Assembly: GCA_033398695.1 (NCBI GenBank)
Contig: CM065815.1
Location: 142,087,001 to 142,151,000, forward strand
Direction of reading: 5' to 3'
DNA length: 64,000 nt
Origin: Orobanche coerulescens
Lineage: Eukaryota > Streptophyta > Magnoliopsida > Lamiales > Orobanchaceae
The first letter of the stretch is position 1, and every line of letters starts with the position of its first letter. Of the stretch, positions 32,838-44,940 are shown in pieces. Both the position numbers and the translations under genes were made by a program. The notes below the pieces were generated by a model, which was not told where the DNA came from, searched no databases, and saw nothing but the letters and a program-made list of their open reading frames with translations.

Positions 32838-33395
32838 GTAGCGCACACTACGTACTCTCTTTAGCATGCGCTAATTGAGTATGGGTAGCGCACGCTACCT
32901 CTCAACACTAGCGCACGCTAGTATGTTTCAAGCAGGCAGTCCAGAAGGCACTGGACTGCAGTTGGGTTATAAGTAGCGTACGCTACGAATGATAAGTAGC
33001 GCGCGCTAGAAGGCTGGAGTAGCGCACGCTATGCATCCGGTATAGCGCGCGCTAAGGACGGATCAGGCAGAGTCCAGTGGCTACTGGACTGCTTTGGATA
33101 AATGCCTAGCGCACGCTACGAATGGTTTTAGCATACGCAAACGGTGTAGTAGCGCACGCTAAATATTGTGTGTAGCGCGCGCTACATAGATCAGATCAGA
33201 GAACAGGAGGTTCTGGACTCCAGTACTGGGCATCAGATAATTCGTTAGCGCACGCTAACCATTGGTGTTAACGCACGCTAATTAAAGGGGGTAGCGCACG
33301 CTACAAGAGGTACGTAGCGCACGCTACCGTTGCGATCAGAGGGTACTGGACTACCCAGTACACCCGTTAGCGCACGCTACGCACAGGAGCTAGCG
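32838..33395. repeat. TAGCGCACGCTA palindrome array, second LTR
   Basis: Orthologous to 25204-25770, with independent point changes (for example TAGCATGCGCTA near 32861) while most copies are kept. A TATATATA box follows at 33415-33422. Confidence 0.85.
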
Positions 33396-33936
33396 CACGC
33401 TAACTGGGATTTGCTATATATAGGACAGTCCAGTCCTTTAATGTCATTTGTCATTTCTCTTCGGTTCTTCGTCGGTTTTGAGCGATTCCGGGCGTTTTGG
33501 AGAGTGTTCTTCGAGGTGTAATCATCAATTATCATCTTCAAGTCTTTGAGTTGGATTAATCATCACTTCATCATCTCCATTACATCAAATCAAAGGTAAT
33601 GATTTCTTGAACCTAGAATTTTGGATATTTGGGGTTTTCCTTCCGATTTCTTCGTTTGAACTTAGATTGTTGTTGGAATATGTGAGATATGGTTTATCTA
33701 CCTTCTATACGCGTATTCCTATGGGTTATTCGGTGTATATCTCAGATCTAATGGCTATTTGGGGATTTATTTCAAGAACCTTTGGGGTTGACTTCGGTTA
33801 ATTTGGGGATTTTCCGATTGATGTTGTCGTAATCTTGAATTGTGGATTCCTATTGGATTATTGATGTCATTGATATTGTTTTGCTGGTTTGAATCAATCT
33901 TTTGGAAGTTGGTTTCGATTATTTGGGGGTGTTTGT

Positions 33937-35934
33937 TGTTGGGATTCGGTGCCTAAAACGAAGGCCCAGCAGAAGCGGTAAAACGAAAATTAATTCGATC
34001 CGAATCCCTACGAGGATCGATCGAGCTACGTATATACGAATATATAAACGAAAAGCAAGAGTCGTAAGAAACTAACCCTTGAAGTCCGTTGATTAAATGG
34101 TAACCTTCTCTTGAGCTATTCCCCAAGCTTTAGTTTGATCTCTACGAGTCCAATCCGCTCCAAGCTCTTGAACGATCCAACGCCGAAAGCACCGCGTCTC
34201 TACTTGCCACGCGCCGGAAAAATGACCGGAATGACTAAACCTCGTTATCCTCCAAGTATACGGCTAGAACAAGGTTATAGAAGCTATACAACTCAAGATT
34301 ACAACACTCTAAGTGTTTAATCTAGTATCTCTCTATCTCACAAATATTTTTCTCCAAGAAAAACTTATGAATGTTGTGAAGATGATGATGAATAGTATGA
34401 AGCCTTGGAAAAAACTTTTCCACTCTCCTACTTACAAAAAACGTGATTTCTCTTGTTGTAGGCAAGGAGATGTGGTCTTCTCTATATATTATCCATCAAA
34501 TCCCCTCATATCAATCACCTTTTGACAAAATCACCTAAGGTGATATTTTGTCCCCTTGACAGAACATAAGTCTTCCACCAACATGTGAAGACTATGACCA
34601 AGGAAAAGGGAAGGAAAGAGGGGTGGCCATCTAGAAGGAGCCAAGAGTTCGCACGCTTCGACTCCGTGAGTCCAAACGGATAAACTCCGATTCCGTTCCG
34701 ATGTATTTATATTGATTAATTAATCCAATTAATTAATCATATCAAATAAATAATAACATAATTAATTTCTCCAAGAAATAATTATATTCATGAATTAAAT
34801 TAATCACCGAGTAATATATTTAATTCATTTGGCCGTAAATCAATTTATCCAATAAATCGATTTAAACATCCAATGTTCCAAAATTAGATATCCAATATCT
34901 AATATTTATAATGAGAGATTAAGTTCGATTCATTCCGTTGTCAATCCTAATGCGCGACTCGGTAGGTACGTCTCAGTCAGCAATGGGAGGAACCAAAGAG
35001 TAGTAGCACCACCTAGCCAGCCTGGTGGCCTACACTGTACCCCGACTGAGAACGAATGATTGGGATCATTCAAGAACCATTCACGTGAATACCAAGAACG
35101 TATAAACCCTTCTTTCAAATGTCCCGATCAAGTTATGGGGTCACGGTCAGTCAAACCCCATCTGTACTTGACGTTATGCATGCGTTAATGCAAACCGAGA
35201 TCATCGAGCTCTCGTGTATCTAATACAGCTAGCTCCAATGCTTTGGCCAAAGACTTATGATCTCATTTGCTAATAACCGCATAGGACATATAACCCGCTC
35301 ACTAACGGGAGAAAGAATTCTATCTTGGTATTCAGTAGGACCTGCTACTTGCCCGTCAAGATACAGGTCGAGGTTGACCCCCGCCTTCCGGTTTATAGGG
35401 TCGAACTACTCTAATGAAAATCTTGAAGTCACAACCACATCCCTACTAAATCCTCAAGTCGAAGGTTCACGAATACCTATCACAACCTTTTGATTCCGTC
35501 ATTGACTGTCCCGGAGTGAAATCCGTGTGACGAATTGAGGGTGAGTCGGTTCTAGTATACTAATCCAATTAGCATACCTATAACGTGTGCTCCCACTAAC
35601 CATTAGTGTTCGACAGGCACTCTCCATATCAAAGAACACGTCATACAAGTCTTCACATAAACTTAACGCCCAGTCAAGTTTCATCGACTTGCGAACGATT
35701 AAGTATTTGAGCTATAACCTTTCCAGTGCTGTCCCCCTTATCCAATAAGGAGTGGAACGTTTTGCTCTCAAATACATGGACTAGTTTCTATATATTTATT
35801 TACGAGTTAGATCACAAGAACTACCAGTAAATAAAGAAACATTCATTTGCCTTATATAAATGGTTTACATAATTTCAAGTACAATGCCCTCACTCAACAA
35901 CCTCTGAGTGGCATTCGAGGGCATACTCCTAACA
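33937..35934 (-). mobile_element. Solo LTR (about 2.0 kb)
   Basis: Insertion within the chromovirus LTR, absent from the homologous site near 26280. The ends are TGTTGGGATT...CCTAACA, flanked by TTTGT (33932-33936) and GTTGT (35935-35939), a 5-bp duplication with one change; the empty site reads GTTGT. No primer-binding site, polypurine tract or coding domain. A TATA-like motif on the minus strand near 34485 and the minus-strand ends TGTTAGGAGT...AATCCCAACA suggest minus orientation and a copia-type LTR. Small internal frames (60-78 residues) are not supported as genes. Confidence 0.75.
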
Positions 35935-37089
35935 GTTGTAACCCACGGGTAGGATGTTTACTACGTATTCATTAGAGTGCATCTTTGAGTTCGGATATTG
36001 TTGTATCAACGTTTGAGTTGGTTATAATCGTGGTTGATACGTATATTGAGCGTTTGTTGGTAATTGGCATTCAAGGTTGTTCGAGCGACCGACATTTCAT
36101 TTAGGACATTGTTCGTTGAAGGACATTGTTCACAGGTGTTGTGTAAGTTAATTCTTACCCAGTTAAAAGGATATTCACTCCTTTCGTTGTTGTTCATTCA
36201 TAGTCATAATTCATTCATAAAGTACTAACCGTATTGAGACTTGTAATTGTCATTTAATCACTTCACTCACGAGGAACGACGGTTCCAATCATTTCATTGA
36301 GCTGTCATTCATTTCACCATCATTTCATCTTGGTGAGTCATTATTGAATTTCGATGTCACTTTTGTTATATTGTGGCATTCCGGGTCATACTGGCGTGCC
36401 GGTTGGTATGTGTAGGATTTTCATGCTGGGCACATATAAAGTCGTGTGTTGGTTTTTGGCCTCATATTGGACTGTGCACACGAGACGATCACTTCGTGGG
36501 ACTGATTAGGTACAAGACCACACGTGTATTCGATCGATACTCGTTGGTGGCTTGTGCACGGACACATTTCCATCCTGGGCGTAGTGTGGCGCCATTCCTT
36601 AATCCGTATTGTCAGTTGATTCATATAGCATGTTTGATTGCGTATGTTTTCAACAGGATTGTGATTATTCAACTCTTTAGGATTGTTGTTTTGTGTAACT
36701 GACCCCGTTGGGGGATATCGTTTTTTCAGGTCATGGCATGGCAAAAGCACAGGGAGAGCACGTTGACGGCGAGGAGTCTCAGTGATACTAGTAGGGGCCC
36801 CCAGTCCTTTCATTCACCGTGTTTTCCTTATTTTATTTCCGCTGCAGATTTCCGTTTGGATATTGAGTTCATTCAGTGTTGTATATTTTATCTCCATATA
36901 AAATATACTTGTATTCGGTTATTATCTTGGGTGTGCTGTAATAAAGCTCCTCATCGGAGTATTTGGTAATATAATGTGGTCCGGTACTACGATTATATTA
37001 TTTAATTCATTAGTTTTCATTCGCCTGGTGGGTCCCAGTCGGGGGTCCACAGCACCGTAATATCCGCCTAGTTTGGGGTGTTACAGAGT

Positions 37090-37101
37090 TGCTATCGGAG
37101 C
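37090..37101 (+). other. Second-unit primer-binding site
   Basis: TGCTATCGGAGC, equivalent to 27435-27446 with one change, followed by the same leader (37102-37503, non-coding). Confidence 0.75.
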
Positions 37102-37503
37102 GTGGTTTTGAATACTACCTTCCGAGTCATGTCTCATTTGAAATCATCGTTCATCAGACTAGTATCAGCGTACTTTCGCGTCACTTGTGACCTGTGCAAG
37201 AGTCGAGCCCTTCAGACCAAAGAACAGTAAGATTTCCTCATTTATCATTTTCATTTGTAATCAAGTCGATCATGTTAATTCATTAATCACTCAGTTCATT
37301 TCATTGTTCAGTTGTTGATCTTGAGGATCATATCATTACTCTTGTTAACTTATTCAAGATATTCATTTCAAGAATTTCATCAGATAATCACGTCACATCA
37401 GTTGATCATTCATGTAATCATTGTGTTTGAGCGCGTATGCTCATTTTCATCATTTCATAATATAATCATAATGTGATATTCATGCGAGATATATGATTAT
37501 CAT

Positions 37504-38022
37504 ATGACTTTCCACTTCAGTATGGAAAGAGCTAGCAGAGGACGCGGGGGAAGAGGCCGTGGTGCAGGCCGAAACCCGAGAGCTCGTGTGAATACACGCG
37601 CGAATGCTAGGAATAATGCTAACTCATCGAGCAGTGACGCTGCCACTCATTCACCTGGACGTGATCATTCACTATCGGGGAGTCATACCCGGGACACAGC
37701 TCAGTCAGAAGGTGTTCGGGTTGATCCACTCACTTTTATGCAGGGCATGATGGCCCAAATGACTCAGATGGCACAACTAATGGAGACAATGCATAACTCA
37801 ACTACTCAAAATCAACAGGCTCCTCCGCCGCCACCTCAGAGGCAAGAGAGGGGTGTAAGCAGTATCATTGGCGATATCTCTCGCCAGCGACCACCTACCT
37901 TCGAGGGCTCATCTGATCCGGCGGATATTTTTCATTGGATTGAGCATTTCGAGAAGTTATTTGCTATGGTGGATTGCCCTGAAGGGCATAAAGTTTCAGT
38001 TGCGGCTTACTATCTTGGTAAG
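37504..38022 (+). pseudogene. Chromovirus gag of second tandem unit, truncated
   Basis: Nearly identical to 27848-28366: Arg/Gly-rich start, polyproline, then capsid domain to AAYYLG. Here the Athila-like LTR begins (TGTTGCG at 38023). GTAAG (38018-38022) is the expected left target-site duplication. The rest of this gag should lie beyond 64000. Confidence 0.9.
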
Positions 38023-39194
38023 TGTTGCGATATTTCGTTAACGCAAGTGCACATTATCGTTGACAAGTAATAAAGTGATGAGTGAGTATCGTTCCCACGA
38101 GGATTGAATTACTAAGTACCGATATTTATGTATTCTAATTTTATTTGAACAGTCGAAATTTGAGTTGCAATTAATAACTAAATAAAACCAATAAAAGAGC
38201 TAACAGTAAAAACGATCGCTTGAAGAAAGAAAATCAATTAATGAATAAGTCTAGGATTCTGAATCCACCTTGGTTTATCCGAATTTACTCTCGATTATCT
38301 GAAGTTAATGATTTCCCTAATTATTAAAGGCGAAGATTGCTAATATACTCTACCGCCTCTCCCGAGGTCAATATATTTTTCTAAAAGCGAATAACGCACT
38401 CTATCCCTAGGTGAATTAATTCGTCAATAGGCAAAAAGCACAAAATCCTCTCAAGGCCACGTAGTTCCTATGAGTATATTCCTATCTCACAAGATAAAAC
38501 GGTTCTCATCAATAGTTCCTCACCAACTCTCCTCTCCCGATTCGAGTATGGTAATTAAAACAATCCAATTATTGGCCAGACAATTGAAAGCATTAAAATC
38601 GATTGGGAAAACTCAACAGAAAAAGGGAATTATATAGATAATCCAAAGCAAATCCGTCAAAACTTAGGTTTCATCAAAATCCTAGAATAGGGTTTTAGCC
38701 TGACATGCTAAAAGATAAAAATACAGAAATAATGAATGAAAGCATGAAAATCAAAACGCAGATGAAGAGCTCGGATTCCTCCGTTCTTCTGGCTTCCGCC
38801 CTCTGCTCTTGATGTCTTCTGCTTTCCTCCTCCAAGATTTATCGATCTTCCCAAGGCTCTCCCCAGATGATTAATTATGGCCTTAAACCCTTATTTATAG
38901 CTCCCCGCAGCCTCCAAATCGCGTCCGTGTGATTAGGTCGAGAACTGGCTTCAAAACGGCCCAAACCCGCACGGAGTACACCAAAACCGCCCCGTGTGCC
39001 GCGGCCCACTTGCCTTGTGCCACGGCCCCAGGCCAAAAACCGCCGTTTTCACCCGTTTTGCCTCGTTTTAGCTTCCGGACACCAATATCCTGTCAGACAT
39101 ACAAGAATAAGGCATTAAAAGCTCATTTATGCAAATTTACTCGCCAAAATAATACAAAATAATGATAAATAAGCGTATAAAAATACGCCTAACA
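38023..39194 (-). repeat. Athila-like LTR (left copy)
   Basis: Minus strand TGTTAGGCGTATTTTTATACGC...CGAAATATCGCAACA, 1172 bp. TATA box (minus) at 38892-38899, with GTGCCGCGGCC-type motifs upstream at about 38994-39030. The ends resemble those of the non-autonomous element (TGTTAGGCATATTTTTATGCGC...). Confidence 0.9.
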
Positions 39195-39210
39195 AATACC
39201 CCCAAACTTG
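39195..39210 (-). other. Athila-like polypurine tract
   Basis: CAAGTTTGGGGGTATT on the minus strand, adjacent to the LTR start; identical to the tract of the non-autonomous element. Confidence 0.85.
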
Positions 39211-40220
39211 ATCCTTTGCTTGTCCTCAAGCAAAAAGAATTTATTACAAATAAAAGAATAATCGTGAATAATCGTGCAACTCATCGTGCTCAACCTAATC
39301 AATACTATCCTGAAAATCTCAAAGAATAGTACAAGTATCGTAATAGTGAGTCACATCCAAGACACTGATTCCACAAAGTGACCAATTTCAGTCCTAATCA
39401 ATCGTTCAAGAAGAAAATCCAGCTCAAAGATTAACAAGTTGTGAATTTAATTGACCGTCAATACGAAAGGTTAGAATAAACAAGCTAACTCGCCCAATCC
39501 CACAGTCTAGTGGCAAAAATTTCAAGAGTTTCATAAAAAATAACCCTCGGACAGTGTTCCCTTATATATGCTCGATAAGATGATTCGAGTTGACCACTAG
39601 GTTCGGATCTCGGGATGTTTCATCGGGAAAATCCTAGGGTGGAATTCCATTCTCATGTATTGGGGAACCGTTTGATGTAAAAGACACTCATGGGGCACAT
39701 GGATGCTTCTAGTTACTAAGTTCCCCTCCACAGCGGAGAAACAACTCGAATAGCTATTCCCGCATGTCCGATTCAAGGTCGCTGTTTTACGTGAGAGTAA
39801 ACAACGGGTCACGCGAATACTCCCGGTTACTAGGCTCCCCATCATCGGCACATGCGAAATCTCTAAACCACTAGTCTAATTAGGGTCGTCGTTTTACGCG
39901 AGAGTAAACAATGGGTCACGTGAATACCCCCGGTTACTAGACTTCCCATCATAGAACAAATAATATCTCGACTTTTGGGAAAAAAAATGTCCGACTCTAA
40001 ACTCAAATTAGGTGCCAACATGACTAATGTTACTGGATGACTAGCTAACCGAAAAATGTAACCAAACGTATCGACGGTGATTTTAAAACACGTATGTCTC
40101 CTCTCTTATCCGCTAAGATTTCTACAAAAACGAAAAAAAAATTCGGACCTAGGTGGATACTCAACAAAAGCAGATATCATTGACTACACTCGACTAAAAC
40201 TCAACCGTTTCTTCAGAGAG
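39211..40220 (-). other. Athila-like 3' internal non-coding region with repeats
   Basis: Contains the three-unit repeat at about 39597-39950 (AGTAACC...TTCACGTGACCC...GTTTACTCTCGCGTAAAAC), the same as in 16841-17101. No gene seen. It ends at GAGAG (40216-40220), the left duplication of the Tat element. Confidence 0.8.
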
Positions 40221-40326
40221 TGTTGTGCGGCGATTTGGTCGCCATAATAGGCGATCGGCGACCTCCCAGAAAAGTCAACCATAGAAGACAAACTCCGGAC
40301 GAACGCCTAGAGTTCGGCATAATGCA

Positions 40327-40406
40327 GCGATCGTCTTTTGGTAACCAGCGATCGTCTTTTGGTAACTGGCGATCGTCTTTGAAGAACGGACCAGAGGCGA
40401 TCGTCT
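40327..40406 (+). repeat. GCGATCGTC tandem repeat in U3
   Basis: Two exact-period 21-bp units starting GCGATCGTCTTTTGGTAAC (40327, 40348), a third partial unit (40369) and a fourth core (40397). The LTR has further GCGATCGC palindromes near 40245 and 40705-40722. The 3' LTR equivalent is 51325-51404. Confidence 0.85.
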
Positions 40407-40749
40407 CATGCCACGTGGGGATCCAGCATCCGTCAAAGTCGTCGAAGACCGAATCTTGGATGATGGCCCACCCGCGGATCTTCAAAGAATACCGACAAAT
40501 AGGATCATTGACCCCAACCTGTCACCTACCACACCTACCGACAAGGCCGCCGAAAGGTACGAAGTGGGCCCTCCTCGTACAAATGATTCGCAACGCGCGG
40601 CCGGCTTCCCATCGTTCACCCACCGGCCTCCAACCGCAACCTCGGACCTCAAGGGAACAGCCCACGTGACGGGACGATCGGCCGTATATTTTAATATAGA
40701 AAACGGCGATCGCCCGCGATCGCTCGAGGATCCCAACTACCTTGTCCCC

Positions 40750-40758
40750 TATAAATAG
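40750..40758 (+). promoter_or_regulatory. Tat LTR TATA box
   Basis: TATAAATAG, conserved at 51750 in the 3' LTR, about 25 bp after the last GCGATCGC motif. Confidence 0.65.
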
Positions 40759-41183
40759 AGGACTCACCGCTTGCCAGAGGAGAGGCGAATTCGACTACGA
40801 ATTAAGTGCAAAATACACACCAAAGAGAGAATCAAAGGCTCTTTTGGCAAACACCTCTACATTCATAGTGATATGCATACACATTCATCATATATCCTAA
40901 GCAAGAACTCACAGATTCATCCATCTGGTTCTTCCGGCAATCTACGCGCTCTAAAGCCTAGATAACTAGAAGCTTTTACACTCCTTGTATTAGATTCTAA
41001 CATTAATATTTGTACTCGACAGTATATTTATTAATAACATCTCGCGAGAGCATTCAAGCCCGGGATTAACAACCCCGGCAAATCTTGTGTTACTAATTTT
41101 CCCACGGAGGTGTTCTCGCATTTGTTTGTTACTCGATCATTCCAGCAATACTATCTCCGGATAATATTTTGGGTAACAACAAT

Positions 41184-41201
41184 TGGCGCTAGAAGGAGGG
41201 G
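41184..41201 (+). other. Probable Tat primer-binding site
   Basis: TGGCGCTAGAAGGAGGGG, 2 bp after the LTR end. It starts TGG like any tRNA 3'-CCA complement; I cannot name the tRNA from memory. It is not the Asp type. Confidence 0.65.
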
Positions 41202-41311
41202 GATATCTAAACCTTCATTTTTATTCCTACCGTCTTGAAGAACACTCACTGTTCTCCGGACATATACTTGAAGAAACACTCACTGTTCTTCAATAGAAAA
41301 ACCTTCAGAAA

Positions 41312-42785
41312 ATGACATCAGCAACAACCTCCAAGAGGGCCACCCTGAGATCTCACGGAATCTTATTCCGGCGAGGACCGAATCCCACCACGGCGGAAGG
41401 CGACCGTGGCGACGCTAGGCTCACTCCCGCCCCGAGGGACGGTTCTAGCCTCTCACTCGACCGCCCAGACATCGGAGCATTGAGGAGGCTATAGCCATCC
41501 TCGTGGAACGGCAGAGGGCCCACGATACGCCCACCATCACCCCGTCGCCTAACCACCGGCAAGCAAACGGAAGCTCAAGGGGATCTATGTTGAGAAATCG
41601 TGAAAGCCCCGAGCCGCAGGGGAAGGCTCTCGTGAGGCGGACGATTCCGTCTTCACCGCCAGGAGCGATCCCTCATGGCGACTGGCACTCAGGCCCCAAA
41701 TGGGAGACATCGGTATCCGAATCCTTTACCAGAGTTCAAGATATCCGACTCCCAAGAGACAGATCGTCAACGAGCCCCTCGCCGCCCAAGAAAGGAACCT
41801 CCGGGCAGGGAGATCGCTGCTCACCACGGGGCTGGGATCGCACACGATCGCCTTGGTTCGCGCTCCGAGAGTCAATCGGCGAGCGGCCAAAGGACGGCGA
41901 TAGCCGCCATACAACGCCACTCGATGAGATGAGGGCGCTCATGGAAAATGGGGAAAGCGCCAGAGATCGATCATTGGATCAAGCGAACCACTCACGACTC
42001 GATCGAGCTCTCCCACCCAACCAACGATCAATCCCCCACAAACACCTTTATACGAGGGGAAATCGGATCCGGAAACCCACTTAAGCAAATTCCGGATCTA
42101 CATGACCGGATGCGGAGCTTCAGATGCGACAAAATGTCGTATGTTCCCGTTAACTCTGGGCGATCTCGCCCACAGATGGTACACCTCACTACCATCTTGC
42201 TCAATCAATTGCTTTGAGAAGCTAGCGAACGACTTCACGTCATACTTCGCCGCCAAAGTCGCTCGCCCGGAAGGTCCTCACCGCATGATGAAAATCAGGC
42301 AGTGGAAGGATGAATCGGATGAGGATTACATCGACCGGGTAGACGAGATTGTCCTCACCGGTGAGCCCGTCAGCGACGAGATCGCTCTCAACTCAGTTAT
42401 GAGCGGATTCCACGGACGTTCGCCCATGTTCAGGCACCTCACAAAAGATATCCCCCCGACCTACTCGATCTTCCGCAACAAAGCCGCCGGTTTCCTGGCC
42501 AGACAGAGGATGCTCTCACTCCGCTTAGAAGAGGGACCATCCGAAGAAGGAAAAGCACCCTCCCATGTCCATAAGAAGGCGGTCGCCAAGCCCAGAAAGG
42601 CGATCGCCAAGCCGCCTGGCGAGTTCAAAGCCTTCGAGGATGTAGAAGTCCACCTTCTTCACAACCTCAACTTATCTCCGGCCCACATCTTCAACGCGAT
42701 CAAGGGTCGCGAGTGGCTTTCCAAGCCAAAGCCAATAAGGGACCACGGTCACCTAGACCGTAGCAAATTCTCGTGCCTATCATAA
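41312..42785 (+). pseudogene. Tat gag, frameshifted
   Basis: The first ATG at 41312 opens a 60-codon frame; the region 41503-42084 continues in other frames with Arg/Pro/Ser-rich sequence. The conserved capsid domain (42102-42785) has AHRWYTSLP, then F-T-S-Y-F, M-K-I-R-Q-W-K-D-E-S, D-Y-I-D-R-V and a Lys-rich tail. No zinc knuckle is seen, as in many Tat gags. At least two frameshifts. Confidence 0.75.
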
Positions 42786-43533
42786 GAGTCCCGCCACAAC
42801 ACTAGCCAATGCCGCGACCTCCTCGCATACTCCGCGATCGCTTGAAGAAGGCAAACTGGACAACTTGGTCACCAAGCCGGAACCAAGGACGGAAAGGACC
42901 GGAGGGCGCGAACGCCGGCAACACGAGAGAACTCCTCCCAATCCGGTCGCCAGAATCGAGTATGAGCCGGAATACTCTGATGATTCGGTCCCACCGATCA
43001 ACTCTAGCGGCCGGGTCAACATGCTTCAAGCGGGAGGTGGAAACCTCGGGGGTCTTTCCCCGGTTTCCACCATGTCGAACAGGAAACGAAAGGCCGAGCT
43101 GAGGGCATTCGCCGGGATCCACGTCATTGTACCTCCGGAACCGACCATCTCTAGAGACGCACTCATCACCTTTTCCAACAAGGACAGGGAAGGAGTGCAA
43201 TGTCCCAAAGAGGATGCACTAGTGATCTCCGCTTGCATCCTTGGGAAGACGGTCGATCGCGTGTTGGTCGACAATGGGAGTTTTTGCAACATCATATTCA
43301 AATCCGCCCTAGACCAACTCGGCAGCCTAATCAAATTCATCAAGCCTTTCGACACCGTGCTTCAAGGGTTCGGCGACAACACAGTCCAAGCCTACGGGAG
43401 GATCAAGCTCTCTGTTGAGCTAGTATGCTTTTATGATCCCAAGGTTAGGATAACTAGGAACCTAAGCTTTGTAATCATAGATAGCCCAAAGATCTATAAT
43501 GGGTTCCTAGGTCGCCCTTTTAGAAACCTTTGA
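42786..43533 (+). pseudogene. Tat protease region
   Basis: The open frame 42865-43533 begins with a basic linker. The catalytic loop is VLVDNGSFCNIIF (Tat proteases have D-G/N-G-S), and the C-terminal strand reads YNGFLGRP in place of the more usual Y-N-x-I-L-G-R-P. Upstream 42786-42864 is degenerate. Self-cleavage of the polyprotein is the expected role. The downstream frame is lost at 43533. Confidence 0.75.
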
Positions 43534-44940
43534 GGCGGTCGCCTCATCTTTCTTTTATCAGATCAAATTCCCCACCGCCGATGGGACGGTCGGTACTGTA
43601 AAAGGAGATCAGCTAATGGCAAAGAGATGTTTGAGTTACTCCTATGTTGTTACTTCTTTCAATACTTCCCATACTATATGTAACATTGATGCGACCGACG
43701 ATCAACCCATGGAGATCGACGAGCCTGACACTTCGTACCAACCCGGCTCAGGGGACGCCGTCTCTCATCAATTGACGGACGACATCGAGCCAAGGATCGG
43801 TTTCGAGCCAAGCCTCGACATCGATCCTAGGACCGAGTCCGGAGATCTTACCAAACGAGAGGCGACTGCCTCGCCAAGAGTTGGAAAGTATTACGATGGA
43901 TCCGGATCATCCAGAACGGGAAGTACAGATCGGCGCGAGCATCGACCACGAATTAAAGGGGGATCTGATCAACTTGCTACGTAGGAACATCGGAGTCTTT
44001 GCCTGGTCACATCAAGATATGGTTGGCATAAGTCCCGAACACGTTTGCCATTATCTGAAGATCGACCGGGCGATGAAGCCTGTTCACCAGAAGCGTAGGA
44101 AGTTCGGTCCCGAGAAATACGCGGCGCTCGACATAGAAGTCCGTGGTTACTCAACAACAAATTGATCGGAGTGGCCACGCATTTAACCACGGTGGTCGCC
44201 AACGCGGTGCTCGCCAAAAGCCAACCGGCTCCTCGGAGATTATGCATTGACTTCACCGACCTCAACGCGGCATGTCCAAAGGATCACTTCCCGATGCCTC
44301 ATATCGATCACCGGTCGATAGCACGGCAAAGTTGTGAAATGATGTCGTTTATGGACGCCTTCGCGGATATCATCAGATCCCAATGGCGGAGGAAGACATA
44401 AAACACACATCTTTCCACACGTAAAAGACATATACTTTTGGGGTCGAATGCCGCTCGCTTGAAAAACGCAGGGCGACCTACCACGATTAGTCAACAGGAT
44501 GTTCGCCGATCGGATCGGCAAGACCATGGAGGTCTACATTGACGATATCGTAGTCAAAAGCCTCAAGAAGGAAGATCACCTCAACGATCTCGCCGAGACG
44601 TTCGCCATCCTTGAGAAGTTTAACATGAAGTCAACCCCAAGAAATGCAACTGGGTGGGCTCCGGAAGTTCCCGGGGCACATAGTGAGCCAAAGGGGGATC
44701 GAGGCGAACCCCACCAAGATACAAAGCGATCCTTGACATGCAGAACCGCGAAACATCAAGCAAGTGCAACGCCTCACAGTTGTCTAGCCGCCTCAACCGT
44801 TTCATATCACGGCTCGGCGATAAAAGCAAGCCTTTCTTCGCGACCATCAAGAACAAGAAGTTCGCATGGACGAAAGAAAGCCGAGATAGCATTCACCAAG
44901 ATAAGGGAATATCTATCTAACCCCAGATCCTCGGCAAAGC
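43534..44940 (+). pseudogene. Tat reverse transcriptase, deleted
   Basis: 43881-44165 has the N-terminal M-V-G-I-S-P-E and RRKFGPEK motifs. After a frameshift, 44162-44370 has LCIDFTDLNAACPKD and SFMDAF, then most of the fingers/palm (Y-S-G-Y-N-Q-I region) is missing or scrambled. 44499-44600 restores a frame with catalytic YIDDIVVKS and the start of the thumb. The sequence between the two blocks is far shorter than in related RTs, so this RT cannot be functional. Confidence 0.75.

Larger units (their letters stand above)
32625..37085 (+). repeat. Chromovirus B second LTR, interrupted by a solo LTR
   Basis: TGTAATACCCGG...GGTGTTACA. Without the 33937-35939 insertion and its duplication it is about 2.46 kb, like the first LTR. 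It is followed by a new primer-binding site and gag, so it serves as both 3' LTR of one unit and 5' LTR of the next. 35940-37085 is U5 sequence with no supportable gene. Confidence 0.9.
24989..38022 (+). mobile_element. Chromovirus B, tandem LTR-internal-LTR-internal array (right part off-window)
   Basis: LTR 24989-27430, internal 27431-32624 (gag-pol), LTR 32625-37085, then a second primer-binding site, leader and gag (37086-38022). A normal element would end at the second LTR; here the host gene order restarts. The second internal region is interrupted by the Athila-like element at 38023. It was inserted into chromovirus A, the same family in opposite orientation. Unequal recombination between copies, or template switching during replication, would produce this structure. 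Confidence 0.85.
40221..41181 (+). repeat. Tat 5' LTR (961 bp)
   Basis: TG...CA, nearly identical to 51219-52183. U3 has the GCGATCG repeats and TATAAATAG. ORFs on both strands inside it recur in the 3' LTR and are not genes. Confidence 0.9.

Noticed and set aside
37504..38070. A complete 188-aa protein
   Set aside because: The last residues after AAYYLG come from the inserted Athila-like LTR; this is a truncated gag.
40220..40767. Several overlapping 80-150-aa ORFs, repeated at 51190-51852
   Set aside because: Within the Tat LTR on both strands, low stop density caused by GC-rich GATCG words; no domain.
41312..43200. Multiple minus-strand ORFs opposite Tat gag and protease
   Set aside because: Antisense shadows of a GC-rich coding region, with no TATA box, splice signals or recognisable domain, unlike the real antisense gene at 48061-50724.
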